From a virus: 59,304 nucleotides of DNA. The translations under genes were made by a program, and so were the position numbers. Positions 22,376 to 30,153 of this stretch are shown here, piece by piece; position 1 is the stretch's first letter, and every line of letters begins with the position of its first letter. The stretch is from the IMG/VR virus record IMGVR_UViG_3300037264_003947, positions 1 through 59,304 of that record; one strand, 5' to 3'. The notes beneath the pieces are model-generated. The model saw only the letters and a program-made list of their open reading frames with translations. It was not told the DNA's origin and ran no database searches.

Positions 22376-22996
22376 TCATTTCTCCATTTTATTAGCTAGT
22401 CTGGGGTATACATTTTTCAATCCCAAATTTTTGACCGCTGTTATATTCTTTGCATCATCGTCGATAAAAACTATTCTATCATAATCTTTAGCTAATTTCT
22501 GTATTACATTAGCTTTCTTTTCAAAGTCAGTTTTGCCTTCGTATTTCTTTTTGTCATCATTTACAGCATGAACTAAATCTCTAACTAGCTTATCTCCTAG
22601 TAAATTTAAATCGCCAGAGGCATCTCTGTGCTTCAACCAATCTTTTATGGAATTATAAACTAAATCTTCCATTCCTCTTGCTGTAAGAATTCCTATTTTC
22701 CATCCTCGCTTAACATATTCATCAAAAATTTTTAGATTAGAAACTATTGGAAGTCCAGTTTGAATTGAATTATAAATTTTCTCTGGGTTTCTAAATTCTC
22801 TATAGTCATAATCCTTTTTAGTTTCAGGTGTTATTTTTTCTCTAGAGTATTCAGCAGGAGTTAATCCTACTTCTCCTTGAGGAGTTTTCTTATAGATTTT
22901 TATATTTTGAGGAACTACTAGAGTGTCATCTATGTCGAGGAGTAATAAACTTTGTCCTTTGTCTTCTAGTAAATCTAGAACTTCAGAAAATTTCAT
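22376..22996 (-). CDS. HAD-like phosphatase with capsid-targeting-like N-terminus
   Basis: The 206-residue protein begins MKFSEVLDLLED and then shows HAD motif I LLLLDIDDTLVV, motif II ILTARG, a lysine region and motif III FIDDDAKNI. The catalytic Asp pair (DIDDT) is intact. Enzymes of this shape remove phosphate from nucleotides or nucleic-acid ends (the C-terminal half of T4 Pnkp is one case). The N-terminus suggests that it may be carried inside the capsid. Confidence 0.78.
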   Translation of the reverse strand: MKFSEVLDLLEDKGQSLLLLDIDDTLVVPQNIKIYKKTPQGEVGLTPAEYSREKITPETKKDYDYREFRNPEKIYNSIQTGLPIVSNLKIFDEYVKRGWKIGILTARGMEDLVYNSIKDWLKHRDASGDLNLLGDKLVRDLVHAVNDDKKKYEGKTDFEKKANVIQKLAKDYDRIVFIDDDAKNITAVKNLGLKNVYPRLANKMEK

Positions 22997-23655
22997 TAAT
23001 TATTCCCGTGCAACTTTCCGTAATCTTTAAGTAGTTTCTTAAGATCCACTTTTTCCATCTTGGTTACATCGCCAGATCTATCATAAATGTTTCTAAATCT
23101 ATCTCTAGCAACATTAGAAGTCTTTCTTATTTCATCTTTTATTTTATCTGTTCTTCGTCTAGAAGCAGCATCTTTCTCTTCTTCTGCGTCTTTTTTGCTT
23201 GCTTTTTTTTCTTTGCCCTTTTCATCTTCTAGGTTTTTTACAACTTCTTCTTCACTCTTATCTTTTGTAGCTCTAAACTTATCTTTGTATTGACTCCAAG
23301 CAAAATTCATTAAGGTTTTAATATCAATATATTTGTCCAGCCACATCCAATCTTCACTTGGCTTAACATAGGCAGAGTTAGCTATCTTTAAGAGCATCCA
23401 TTTGAAACCAGTTTTTTGAGCCGTTCCAAATAAAGCCTTATCCTTATATTGAGAGATACTCTTACCAGTTCCCTCTAGAAAATCGGCATAGGGAACTCCG
23501 AATGGAAAAACAACTACCTTCTTTTCTGGAAATGCTACAAAGTGAACCTTGCCATCTTTTCCAGCTATTTCATCCATCTGTTCTTTTGTTGGATTTTCGT
23601 GCCAAACGAAATCTGGTTCAGCAGTAGTAGAATCAAATAAATTCTTAAATTTCAT
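22996..23655 (-). CDS. Unknown protein, paralogue of the 4107-4607 gene
   Basis: The 219-residue protein starts MKFKNLFDST, then has ENPTKEQMDEIAG, KKVVVFPFGVPY and DWMWLDKYI, matching the 4107-4607 protein in order. It has an additional Lys/Glu-rich C-terminal tail of about 80 residues. The tail could bind DNA. The first gene of its operon, it faces the plus-strand HNH gene across a 76-base divergent gap with inverted TATCTTTAC/GTAAAGATA arms. Confidence 0.65.
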   Translation of the reverse strand: MKFKNLFDSTTAEPDFVWHENPTKEQMDEIAGKDGKVHFVAFPEKKVVVFPFGVPYADFLEGTGKSISQYKDKALFGTAQKTGFKWMLLKIANSAYVKPSEDWMWLDKYIDIKTLMNFAWSQYKDKFRATKDKSEEEVVKNLEDEKGKEKKASKKDAEEEKDAASRRRTDKIKDEIRKTSNVARDRFRNIYDRSGDVTKMEKVDLKKLLKDYGKLHGNN

Positions 23656-23674
23656 TTCTAAATTCCTTTCTTAT

Positions 23675-23708
23675 ATCTTTACCCAACGACACGGGCGAGT
23701 AAAGATAA
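23675..23708. promoter_or_regulatory. Divergent pair of GTAAAGAT motifs
   Basis: An inverted repeat, TATCTTTACYC to GAGTAAAGATA, sits in the only divergent intergenic gap of the left half. Each arm points at one of the flanking operons. It could be back-to-back late promoters or an operator. Confidence 0.45.
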
Positions 23709-23731
23709 GTTTGTATTAGGAGCAATTAATA

Positions 23732-24289
23732 ATGCGAAAGTGTTCTAAGTGCAAGACAATGAAAGATGACTCAAATTTCTATAAAAATAAAGCTATGAAA
23801 GAAGGGCTTTCTCATTATTGTAAAGAGTGTGATAATGAGAGAGGAAAAAAATATATAAATAAAGAAGCTCAAAAAAAGAGATCAAAAAGATGGTATGAAA
23901 ATAATAGAAGTCTAACAATAGAGAGAGCAATTAAGTGGGAAAAAGAAAATAAGGAGAAACATTACTTATTTACTAAAAATTATAAAAGAAAAAATCCAGA
24001 AATTTATACCTTAAACAAAAATAAAAGAAGAGCCAAGCAAAAAGAAACTGATATAACTATGGCTTATTTAAAACAATTAAAAGAAGAAACTGAAAATTGC
24101 CCTCTTTGTGGAGCAAAATTAAATAATATAAATTATCACCCAAATCAATATCACCTTGACCATATCATTCCTATAGGTATAAATGGTAAACATATGAAAA
24201 ACAATGTTAGATATATTTGTGGAAAATGTAATTTGGCTAGGCCAAGAAATGGAAGTGATTTAGTGGAGGCCCAACTTGGACTACTTTGA
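23732..24289 (+). CDS. HNH homing endonuclease with zinc ribbon
   Basis: The 185-residue protein starts MRKCSKCKTMKDDSNFYKNK, has HYCKEC completing the zinc ribbon, then a basic helical linker and an HNH core with CPLCGAKL, LDHIIPIGING and VRYICGKCNLARPRNGSD. It closely parallels the 7199-7819 enzyme. Its 3' end overlaps the TTG start of the next gene by 14 bases and the SD for that gene lies inside it, so the insertion kept the operon expressed. Confidence 0.88.
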   Translation: MRKCSKCKTMKDDSNFYKNKAMKEGLSHYCKECDNERGKKYINKEAQKKRSKRWYENNRSLTIERAIKWEKENKEKHYLFTKNYKRKNPEIYTLNKNKRRAKQKETDITMAYLKQLKEETENCPLCGAKLNNINYHPNQYHLDHIIPIGINGKHMKNNVRYICGKCNLARPRNGSDLVEAQLGLL

Positions 24290-25682
24290 TAGCCACATAG
24301 AAGTTGAATACCTAAATAAACCCTTCTTCGTTCAACTCAAAAGAGTATGGAGAAAGGTTAAGTCCTTTGCTGATCCAGATAAGCCAAAGAAGCTCGGTTT
24401 TTTCTTACAGAGTGTTAGGGGCTTAGAGGGTTCGGCCCAAGTTAATGAGAAAATAGTCAAAGACATCTTTGGAAATTCCCAACAGATGACCCCAAATGAT
24501 TTTATAAAAAAAGTATTCTCCTTTGAAGTTCCACAAGGCAAGAAAACTTATGTAAAGCACGAAACTGCTTATCAACAAACTCAAAGACTAGTAACTAGTA
24601 GAGATAGTGATACTGGTGCTACTAGAGATAGAGAGATTACACACCAAGCTCACGGATCGCAAGCTCCTAGAAAATTTGGTGTTAGTGGTGGTAAAAAACT
24701 ACCCCCAGAACCATTAAATAAAACCATCCAAGTATCTATCTTTGGTGATGTTTATGAAGATATACTAAAGAAGTATAAAGACCATCCACAAGGCGATAAT
24801 ATCATTAGGGCTATAAATAGAAACCTAGACGGACATTTCACTAATGCCGCAGCTTTCGTTAGATGGACTCAAATGACGCCTTCATGGATACATATTGACG
24901 CATTCCAAACTGACTTCTTCAACAAAGTAAAAGCAATGAAATTTACCGCTGATAAAAAAGGTGACGAACTTTCAGCACAAGTGTCAGATGATTTTAGAAA
25001 ATACGAAGATGAATTTTTTAAAGCAGCACTTTCGTATATTACCCGCTCGCACCCAGGCGTGAAGATGTATACTGCCAACACAGAGGACCTGGTAAAAGCA
25101 GTAGAGCGTGTAAGAGGAGATGTCAAGCTTAAGGAATACTATTATAAACTACCAAAAATGCTAGGCTTTAGAATGGTGAATCTTTCTGATATAGAAAAGA
25201 AATTTCATCTAGGCCCAGAAAAAGCAGCATTAGAAAAGCACTTCAAACCAGCTTTAAGTGGTATGTCTACAAAAGTTTCTGATACTGATATTAATAATGC
25301 CGTTGATACATTCAAGGAAAATTTAATCGTTCTTAAAAGAGAAAAAGAAAATAAAGAAATTACCAAAGAATTAATAGATGAACTAATGGCAAATACAGAT
25401 ATGCCAGACCAAGTTTCTTCAGCATTACACCAAATACTAGATGAACTTACTGATGTGGTAAATGGAAAAGTTAAGAAACCTAATGCTAGCGGAAAAGAAA
25501 TAAAAGTAAGTATCATGTCCTATTTAAATAGTAAGAAAGCTCACATAAAAGAAATTATTTCTAAAGCCAGTGGACCTGGAACTAAAATTTGGTGGGCTGA
25601 TAAAAGGATGCTCTTTGAAAATACCATTCGTCATAACAACAGGATTATTCTAGAAGACATTAGAAGAATGGCAGGATTATAA
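24276..25682 (+). CDS. Unknown 468-residue structural or packaged protein
   Basis: The start is TTG at 24276, chosen because GTGGAGG lies six bases upstream. The protein begins MDYFDSHIEVEYLNKPFFVQ and is mostly helical after a beta-rich N-terminus. It contains AAAFVRWTQMTPSWIHIDAF and ends with an Arg-rich helix (RIILEDIRRMAGL). It overlaps the next ATG by one base. Position at the head of the plus-strand structural operon suggests a virion role; no family is recognised. Confidence 0.6.
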   Translation: MDYFDSHIEVEYLNKPFFVQLKRVWRKVKSFADPDKPKKLGFFLQSVRGLEGSAQVNEKIVKDIFGNSQQMTPNDFIKKVFSFEVPQGKKTYVKHETAYQQTQRLVTSRDSDTGATRDREITHQAHGSQAPRKFGVSGGKKLPPEPLNKTIQVSIFGDVYEDILKKYKDHPQGDNIIRAINRNLDGHFTNAAAFVRWTQMTPSWIHIDAFQTDFFNKVKAMKFTADKKGDELSAQVSDDFRKYEDEFFKAALSYITRSHPGVKMYTANTEDLVKAVERVRGDVKLKEYYYKLPKMLGFRMVNLSDIEKKFHLGPEKAALEKHFKPALSGMSTKVSDTDINNAVDTFKENLIVLKREKENKEITKELIDELMANTDMPDQVSSALHQILDELTDVVNGKVKKPNASGKEIKVSIMSYLNSKKAHIKEIISKASGPGTKIWWADKRMLFENTIRHNNRIILEDIRRMAGL

Positions 25683-26425
25683 TGGACTTAGTAGCAGGAG
25701 AAGGGCTCTTAATAGCCATTTTCAATAAACTTGGCGTTGCTGGTAGCATGATCACATTATTATCCATAATGTTTGGACCATACATTTTTCAATTAGTAAA
25801 ATTTCTCGTAGGTAAGAAACTAGATTGGAAGAAGAAGTCAGAAGTAGAAAAATGCATAGAAGACTTAATAAAGGCGGTAGATTATAGAATTCTACAGATA
25901 GTAGATAACCAAGAAATCATAATGAATACTTTAAATGCTTCAGTGCATTTGGCACAAGCAATAGAATATAAACTAAAAAACATAATCTCAGAAACTGACA
26001 GCATTAACATGCTTAGATTGTTTTTTAATGGAAGCCTTTATTCAAACCTAATTGAAAAGAGTATGGCACTAGCTTTAAAAGTAGACCAATCAACTACTTG
26101 CAAAGATGGATTGAAACAAGTTTTAATTGATCAGTTTAGATTAGAAATGACTAATATTTGGAACGAATTTCTTACAACGCTAGATGATTTTGACACTCCC
26201 ATAAAAATGGGTCTTTTTGTAAAAGAACATTATAGCGAATCTTTTTTTAAAGAGAATACTGGTTTATTAAATAAAATAATTACACTTATAGTAGATACTA
26301 CAAAAGATCAATTATTAAGACGGGATCAAGTAAAAGCAATGTTTAACCAATTTGCCTCTGAGGTATTGGCTTCTTTGACAGAAAGTTTTAAAAAATACGA
26401 AACGATAAGAAAGTCGATGGAGTAA
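25682..26425 (+). CDS. Membrane-anchored helical protein
   Basis: The 247-residue protein has a hydrophobic N-terminal segment (MITLLSIMFGPYIFQLVKFLV, about residues 20-40) and then long helices with many charged residues. No catalytic signature is visible. It is coupled to the preceding gene by ATG overlap. Confidence 0.6.
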   Translation: MDLVAGEGLLIAIFNKLGVAGSMITLLSIMFGPYIFQLVKFLVGKKLDWKKKSEVEKCIEDLIKAVDYRILQIVDNQEIIMNTLNASVHLAQAIEYKLKNIISETDSINMLRLFFNGSLYSNLIEKSMALALKVDQSTTCKDGLKQVLIDQFRLEMTNIWNEFLTTLDDFDTPIKMGLFVKEHYSESFFKENTGLLNKIITLIVDTTKDQLLRRDQVKAMFNQFASEVLASLTESFKKYETIRKSME

Positions 26426-26429
26426 GGAT

Positions 26430-26594
26430 ATGAACGAGAAGGTAGCAGAAAAATCAATAGAGATTTATAAGTTCATACTTTCCAACTTCTATGGCATTAT
26501 AGATGATGAATTCAGAAAACAAGTTAGTAAGAGCATGAAAAAATCTGAAGAAATCATAAATAGAAGAAAGCTAGAAGAAGCGAAAGTGATGTAA
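26430..26594 (+). CDS. Small helical protein
   Basis: The ATG at 26430 with GGAGTAAGGA upstream gives a 54-residue helical product (MNEKVAEKSIEIYKFILSNF...). It fills the gap between two genes with four-base spacing on either side. No function is recognised. Confidence 0.55.
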   Translation: MNEKVAEKSIEIYKFILSNFYGIIDDEFRKQVSKSMKKSEEIINRRKLEEAKVM

Positions 26595-26597
26595 CTT

Positions 26598-26849
26598 ATG
26601 TATTATGATTATGAATGTCCTCTTTGTGAAACCATCGAAGAAAAAATGCATGGAATGAATGAAACTCCTCTGTTCTTTTGTTCCAAATGTCATAGCTTAA
26701 TGAAAAAAGTTATTTCTGGAGGAGCTGGAATTCATTTTAGAGGAATAGGCTGGGCTTCTAATAATACCGCCACTAATCCCACTGCCAAGAAATACCATGT
26801 AAAAGAATTGGTTGGCCCAAAGTTCTTACAAAAGGCAATAAGAAAATGA
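26598..26849 (+). CDS. FmdB-like zinc-ribbon protein
   Basis: The 83-residue protein starts MYYDYECPLCETIEEK, has FFCSKCHSLMKKVISGG and then FRGIGWA. This is the FmdB-family pattern: a CxxC pair, a second CxxC pair and a Gly-rich end. Such proteins are regarded as small regulators; their target is unknown. It overlaps the next start by four bases. Confidence 0.75.
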   Translation: MYYDYECPLCETIEEKMHGMNETPLFFCSKCHSLMKKVISGGAGIHFRGIGWASNNTATNPTAKKYHVKELVGPKFLQKAIRK

Positions 26850-27109
26850 AGTTAAGAGATTTCTTAACTAAAGCTCCACCTAAATGTGAAAGGTGTGGGA
26901 TTTGCTGTAAGTCATGCACTTGCGAACAAGGTAAAGAAGACAAGAATGGCAAGTGTATCTACCTAAAAAAAAGAGGCGACCTACATTCCTGTGAACTCCA
27001 CGAAAAAGGTTTGCTAGATACAGATAAAGTAGGATTAGGTAGAGGTTGTAATCTAAAGAAATATCCAGATATATATAATAAGTATAAAGAAAAATACGGA
27101 GGAAGATAA
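26846..27109 (+). CDS. Cys-rich metal-cluster protein (YkgJ-like)
   Basis: The 87-residue protein has CERCGICCKSCTCEQG, then CIYLKK, CELHEKG and CNLKKYP, a CxxCxxCCxxC cluster followed by single Cys residues. This resembles YkgJ-type zinc or iron-sulfur proteins. The start MKLRDFLTKAPP fits the recurrent N-terminal pattern of the window. The biochemical role is unknown. Confidence 0.65.
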   Translation: MKLRDFLTKAPPKCERCGICCKSCTCEQGKEDKNGKCIYLKKRGDLHSCELHEKGLLDTDKVGLGRGCNLKKYPDIYNKYKEKYGGR

Positions 27110-27460
27110 ATGGACGCATTAGTAATAGTGGCAATTGTCGCTTTAGCTGGAGCAGCTGGTTGGGTTGTGTATGCTTTAATATCAGGCAAGAAAGGTATGT
27201 TGAACTTTGCTTTGGCTACTCTAGCAGGAGCTGGAATTTTTCTAGCTATTGCCGCAATGAGAAGTTTTGGAACTTTCAAAGCGAAAGCTCTAAAGGATAT
27301 AGAGAAAGCTTTAGCAGATATAGCAAAAGCAAAAGCAGATGCTGCTGCTGTTGCAGAACACGATAAAATAAGAAAAGATGCTGCCCAAAAGGCAGAAGAA
27401 CAGATAGCTGCTAACCAGAAACTTATCGACGCAATAAAGAAGGCACTAGCCAATAACTAG
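27110..27460 (+). CDS. Two-span membrane protein with coiled coil, possible lysis protein
   Basis: The 116-residue product has two hydrophobic stretches (ALVIVAIVALAGAAGWVVYAL and LATLAGAGIFLAIAAM), followed by an Ala/Lys-rich coiled coil that would project from the membrane. Together with the next gene (a secreted protein with coiled coil and outer-membrane-like C-terminus) it could be a holin or inner-membrane spanin. This is inferred from topology. Confidence 0.55.
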   Translation: MDALVIVAIVALAGAAGWVVYALISGKKGMLNFALATLAGAGIFLAIAAMRSFGTFKAKALKDIEKALADIAKAKADAAAVAEHDKIRKDAAQKAEEQIAANQKLIDAIKKALANN

Positions 27461-27469
27461 GAGTTAAAT

Positions 27470-28135
27470 ATGAAAAAGTTATTTTTGATAGTAGGATTTT
27501 TACTAGCTGGTTTATGTCTATTTGCTGCTACACCTACTTACGATGAGCTAAAAACTATGCTGTCTCAAACTACAGCAGCTTTGGTGACGACAACTGACCA
27601 ACTAAAAGCCTCTAGCGATAAAATTTCCACTCTGGAAAAAGAAAATCTGGCACTAGAAGCGGAAAATAAAAAACTGGTCACTAATACAGAGGACTATGAT
27701 AAGGTCATCAAGTTCTTCCAAGACCTAGATCCTTCCATAAAAGATTATTCTGGTATTAAGTTATATTTCTCTAATGTCATACTTCCTACACTAGAAGCCA
27801 ATACACAAATGATTGCCCAGCTTAAAGAAGTAATAACTAAAGTAGATCAGATAGACATTAATTTATTACGGGATGATATTAACAAATTACTAGTTCCAGA
27901 TATACTAATATTAAAGAAAGACCTAGAAGACCTAATTGCTAAATATACTCAAATGAAGTATTTTGCTCTTGGACTTGGTTTAAATTATGATTTCCTTAAT
28001 AAGAAATTCGGTATTAATACTTTATTTACTTTAAGCATTCCTTATCTTCCTTTGAATGTTTATGCTGGAGCTTCTATTCCATTTAACGATCCTCCTAACC
28101 CTTCGTTAATGGTGGGAGTGCAAGTTAGGTTCTAA
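27470..28135 (+). CDS. Secreted coiled-coil protein with beta-rich C-terminus
   Basis: The 221-residue protein has a clear signal peptide (MKKLFLIVGFLLAGLCLFAA, cleavage near ATP). A coiled coil with STLEKENLALEAENKK follows, then a beta-rich last 60 residues ending GVQVRF. The terminal Phe and alternating pattern look like an outer-membrane strand. It could bridge the envelope as a spanin-like lysis protein or alter the host surface. An SD GGAG lies seven bases before the ATG. Confidence 0.6.
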   Translation: MKKLFLIVGFLLAGLCLFAATPTYDELKTMLSQTTAALVTTTDQLKASSDKISTLEKENLALEAENKKLVTNTEDYDKVIKFFQDLDPSIKDYSGIKLYFSNVILPTLEANTQMIAQLKEVITKVDQIDINLLRDDINKLLVPDILILKKDLEDLIAKYTQMKYFALGLGLNYDFLNKKFGINTLFTLSIPYLPLNVYAGASIPFNDPPNPSLMVGVQVRF

Positions 28136-28144
28136 GTAAAGTTA
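28136..28144 (+). promoter_or_regulatory. Candidate motif GTAAAGTTA
   Basis: This copy lies five bases before the ATG of the 28150 gene, which has no Shine-Dalgarno sequence of its own. Confidence 0.3.
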
Positions 28145-28149
28145 TTACT

Positions 28150-29310
28150 ATGAATAACTTTAATCACCTACAAATGCTTATAAAGAAAGCAATTCTTTAT
28201 AAGAGAAGACACTTAAAAGAAGACGGGGAAGTAGTAAAGAAAGAAAGAAAACTTCCCACTTCGAAAAATAAAAAAACAGAACTCAAAAAAATTTATAAAA
28301 AAATACTCACTGGAACTCCTTACGAAGAGAACATCCCTGTCTTTATGCAATTGATAGATGCTTCCCCTGATAGTTATATCAACTATGAGATGGGAATAAA
28401 TCTAGAAAATGCTTTAGAGATGGTTGATGAACTTATTAAAGGAAGTGGTGATTTTACTACTGATGAACTTAAGAACATCGTTAATATTACTAGAGGAGTT
28501 GGTTTTCCTGCCATAGAGCATTATGCTGCTGGTGGTAAGGCAATGCCAAAAGAAACACAAGTGTTCGGCGCTCATCATATGGATCAAAATGTAAATGAAT
28601 TAATGGGAAGTATAAAGCAAAGGAAAGATCCTTCTAGACAACTTCCAGCACCAGAGAAAAAAGAACTAGGCACTACAATGCCAGATACAATTCATAGAGA
28701 AGTATTGGTAAAGAAGTTTGACTCTAGATTAGCTAAAATAATTGGCTTTCCAAATGTAAAAAATACTGAATTCGGTAATATTGCTTCCAAGATGAAATCT
28801 AGTGGTATGAATACCAATAGAATGGCGTCTGCTATAGCAAAAATTATATTAGGTTCTACTAGTTATGAGGAAGCTAAAAAAGAAGCAGAGCAGAAATTAC
28901 ACCTAGATTTTTCTAAAGGTGATGATTTGTTTAGTAGTATGTGGAAAGAGAAAGCCAGACAAGAAGACAAAGTAAAGATAAAGCGTGAGGAGAAGTTTAT
29001 GAAACTAAGAAATTTTTTGAAAGAAATGAGCTTGCCAACAGTAGATAATCAACAGCAAGCAACGAAGCAAATTGAAGCTGCTTATATGGCCGCTACCAAA
29101 GGCCCAATGGACCAAGATGTAATGGGTGGCCTACACGCCGCTGCTACTTGGCTTCAGCAACAGCCAAATGTGGGAACAGATCCTATTATGATAAATCTAG
29201 CTAAGAAGGCAAAGATAGCAAAGCAAAAGTTAGATGCTGATAGATCTAAATTCTCACCTAACCAAGCCAGAAATACGACTGTAAAGAATGTCGAAAGAAC
29301 TTGGGGATAA
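28150..29310 (+). CDS. Unknown 386-residue protein, possibly two fused or nested genes
   Basis: The first part (about 283 residues) is basic and helical with AIEHYAAGGKAMPKETQVFG and LPAPEKKELGTTMPD. At residue 284 an in-frame ATG, preceded at the right distance by GAGGAG, opens MKLRNFLKEMSLPT, a capsid-targeting-like N-terminus. The last 103 residues may therefore also be made separately, or this is a fusion of two once-separate genes. Neither half belongs to a known family. Confidence 0.6.
   Translation: MNNFNHLQMLIKKAILYKRRHLKEDGEVVKKERKLPTSKNKKTELKKIYKKILTGTPYEENIPVFMQLIDASPDSYINYEMGINLENALEMVDELIKGSGDFTTDELKNIVNITRGVGFPAIEHYAAGGKAMPKETQVFGAHHMDQNVNELMGSIKQRKDPSRQLPAPEKKELGTTMPDTIHREVLVKKFDSRLAKIIGFPNVKNTEFGNIASKMKSSGMNTNRMASAIAKIILGSTSYEEAKKEAEQKLHLDFSKGDDLFSSMWKEKARQEDKVKIKREEKFMKLRNFLKEMSLPTVDNQQQATKQIEAAYMAATKGPMDQDVMGGLHAAATWLQQQPNVGTDPIMINLAKKAKIAKQKLDADRSKFSPNQARNTTVKNVERTWG
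28999..29310 (+). CDS. Possible internally started protein within the 28150-29310 frame
   Basis: ATG 28999 has GAGGAG centred seven bases upstream and encodes 103 residues starting MKLRNFLKEMSLPT, a form shared with other genes here. The remainder is helical, Gln/Ala-rich. Use of this start is inference from the ribosome site and the N-terminal motif. Confidence 0.4.
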   Translation: MKLRNFLKEMSLPTVDNQQQATKQIEAAYMAATKGPMDQDVMGGLHAAATWLQQQPNVGTDPIMINLAKKAKIAKQKLDADRSKFSPNQARNTTVKNVERTWG

Positions 29311-29559
29311 ATGGATCTATCTTTTGATTATATCAATATGACAGAAGATACTTTCAAAGTATCTTATGCCCCAAAAAAGATTTGGATTAATTTTTGGGGA
29401 AAGGGAAATTTTCTAAAAGAAGATTATGGTAAAATAATTAAACTCTTTGGTGATTTTCCTCATACTGAAATTATAATGATGAACCTGAATAAAAAAACTA
29501 GAGAAGTTTTAAGTAATTTATTCCAAGATTATTCACGCGTGAAGGTTTTAGCAAAATGA
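29311..29559 (+). CDS. Unknown 82-residue protein
   Basis: The product (MDLSFDYINMTEDTFKVSYA...) is a small alpha/beta protein, with a strand-helix-strand ending DYSRVKVLAK. Its ATG immediately follows the previous stop and its end overlaps the next start by four bases. No function is recognised. Confidence 0.55.
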   Translation: MDLSFDYINMTEDTFKVSYAPKKIWINFWGKGNFLKEDYGKIIKLFGDFPHTEIIMMNLNKKTREVLSNLFQDYSRVKVLAK

Positions 29560-29744
29560 AATTTAAAGAATTAAGAGAAATGACTACCAGTGATGGAACT
29601 GGAACAGACAATTTTGTTTTTCACCGCTTTTTTAATTCAGTTATGAGAAGACCCAACCTTGATAATAACGATACATTTTATACAGACATTAACCTAGAAA
29701 AAAAGAGAAGTAAAAAATGGAGAAAGAAAAAAAATGCCAGATAA
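29556..29744 (+). CDS. Small basic protein with capsid-targeting-like N-terminus
   Basis: The 62-residue product starts MKFKELREMTTSDG and ends in a cluster of Lys and Arg (KKRSKKWRKKKNAR). A basic tail after a targeting-like leader fits a DNA-associated internal head protein. It overlaps the next gene by 11 bases. Confidence 0.55.
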   Translation: MKFKELREMTTSDGTGTDNFVFHRFFNSVMRRPNLDNNDTFYTDINLEKKRSKKWRKKKNAR

Positions 29745-30153
29745 AGAAACAACCAATCCAGAAAATATATCTCCAATCCCAGCTCCAGTTACTCCCACTG
29801 TCGAGCCTACTACCACAACTACATCCACTACATCAGTCACGGCATCTGTCTCGGAGACTTCCACTGTTCCAGTTGTAGAAGAGGTAGAAGAAGATATAGA
29901 CCAAGAAAATATAGAAGAACTTACCAAAGATAAGTCTTTTAAAAACTTACTTGCAGCAGTGCCTAAAAGAATATTGGAACTTATCATTAAAGTGGTAGGT
30001 GGTAAAGGTGCTGTTCTAGCAGTAGGAACTTACCTATTTATATATACCGAAAAAATTCCTTTATGGGCTTGGCTTCTATTGGTAGTAATATTTATCGGTG
30101 GTAGATACGCTGATAAGTTGATTGACAGATTGACACCTAAAGGAACATTTTAA
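29734..30153 (+). CDS. Thr/Pro-rich membrane protein
   Basis: The 139-residue product has an N-terminal half rich in Thr, Ser, Pro and Val (PTVEPTTTTTSTTSVTASVS), an acidic stretch, and two hydrophobic helices (GAVLAVGTYLFIY and LWAWLLLVVIFIGG). A mucin-like exposed region on a membrane anchor is unusual for a phage. It may be a holin-class or cell-surface protein. Confidence 0.55.
   Translation: MPDKETTNPENISPIPAPVTPTVEPTTTTTSTTSVTASVSETSTVPVVEEVEEDIDQENIEELTKDKSFKNLLAAVPKRILELIIKVVGGKGAVLAVGTYLFIYTEKIPLWAWLLLVVIFIGGRYADKLIDRLTPKGTF

Noticed and set aside
21634-22399. Plus-strand open frames of 181 and 218 residues
   Set aside because: Low-complexity Ser/Leu/Phe composition typical of antisense reading of a Lys/Glu-rich gene at 21589-22374.
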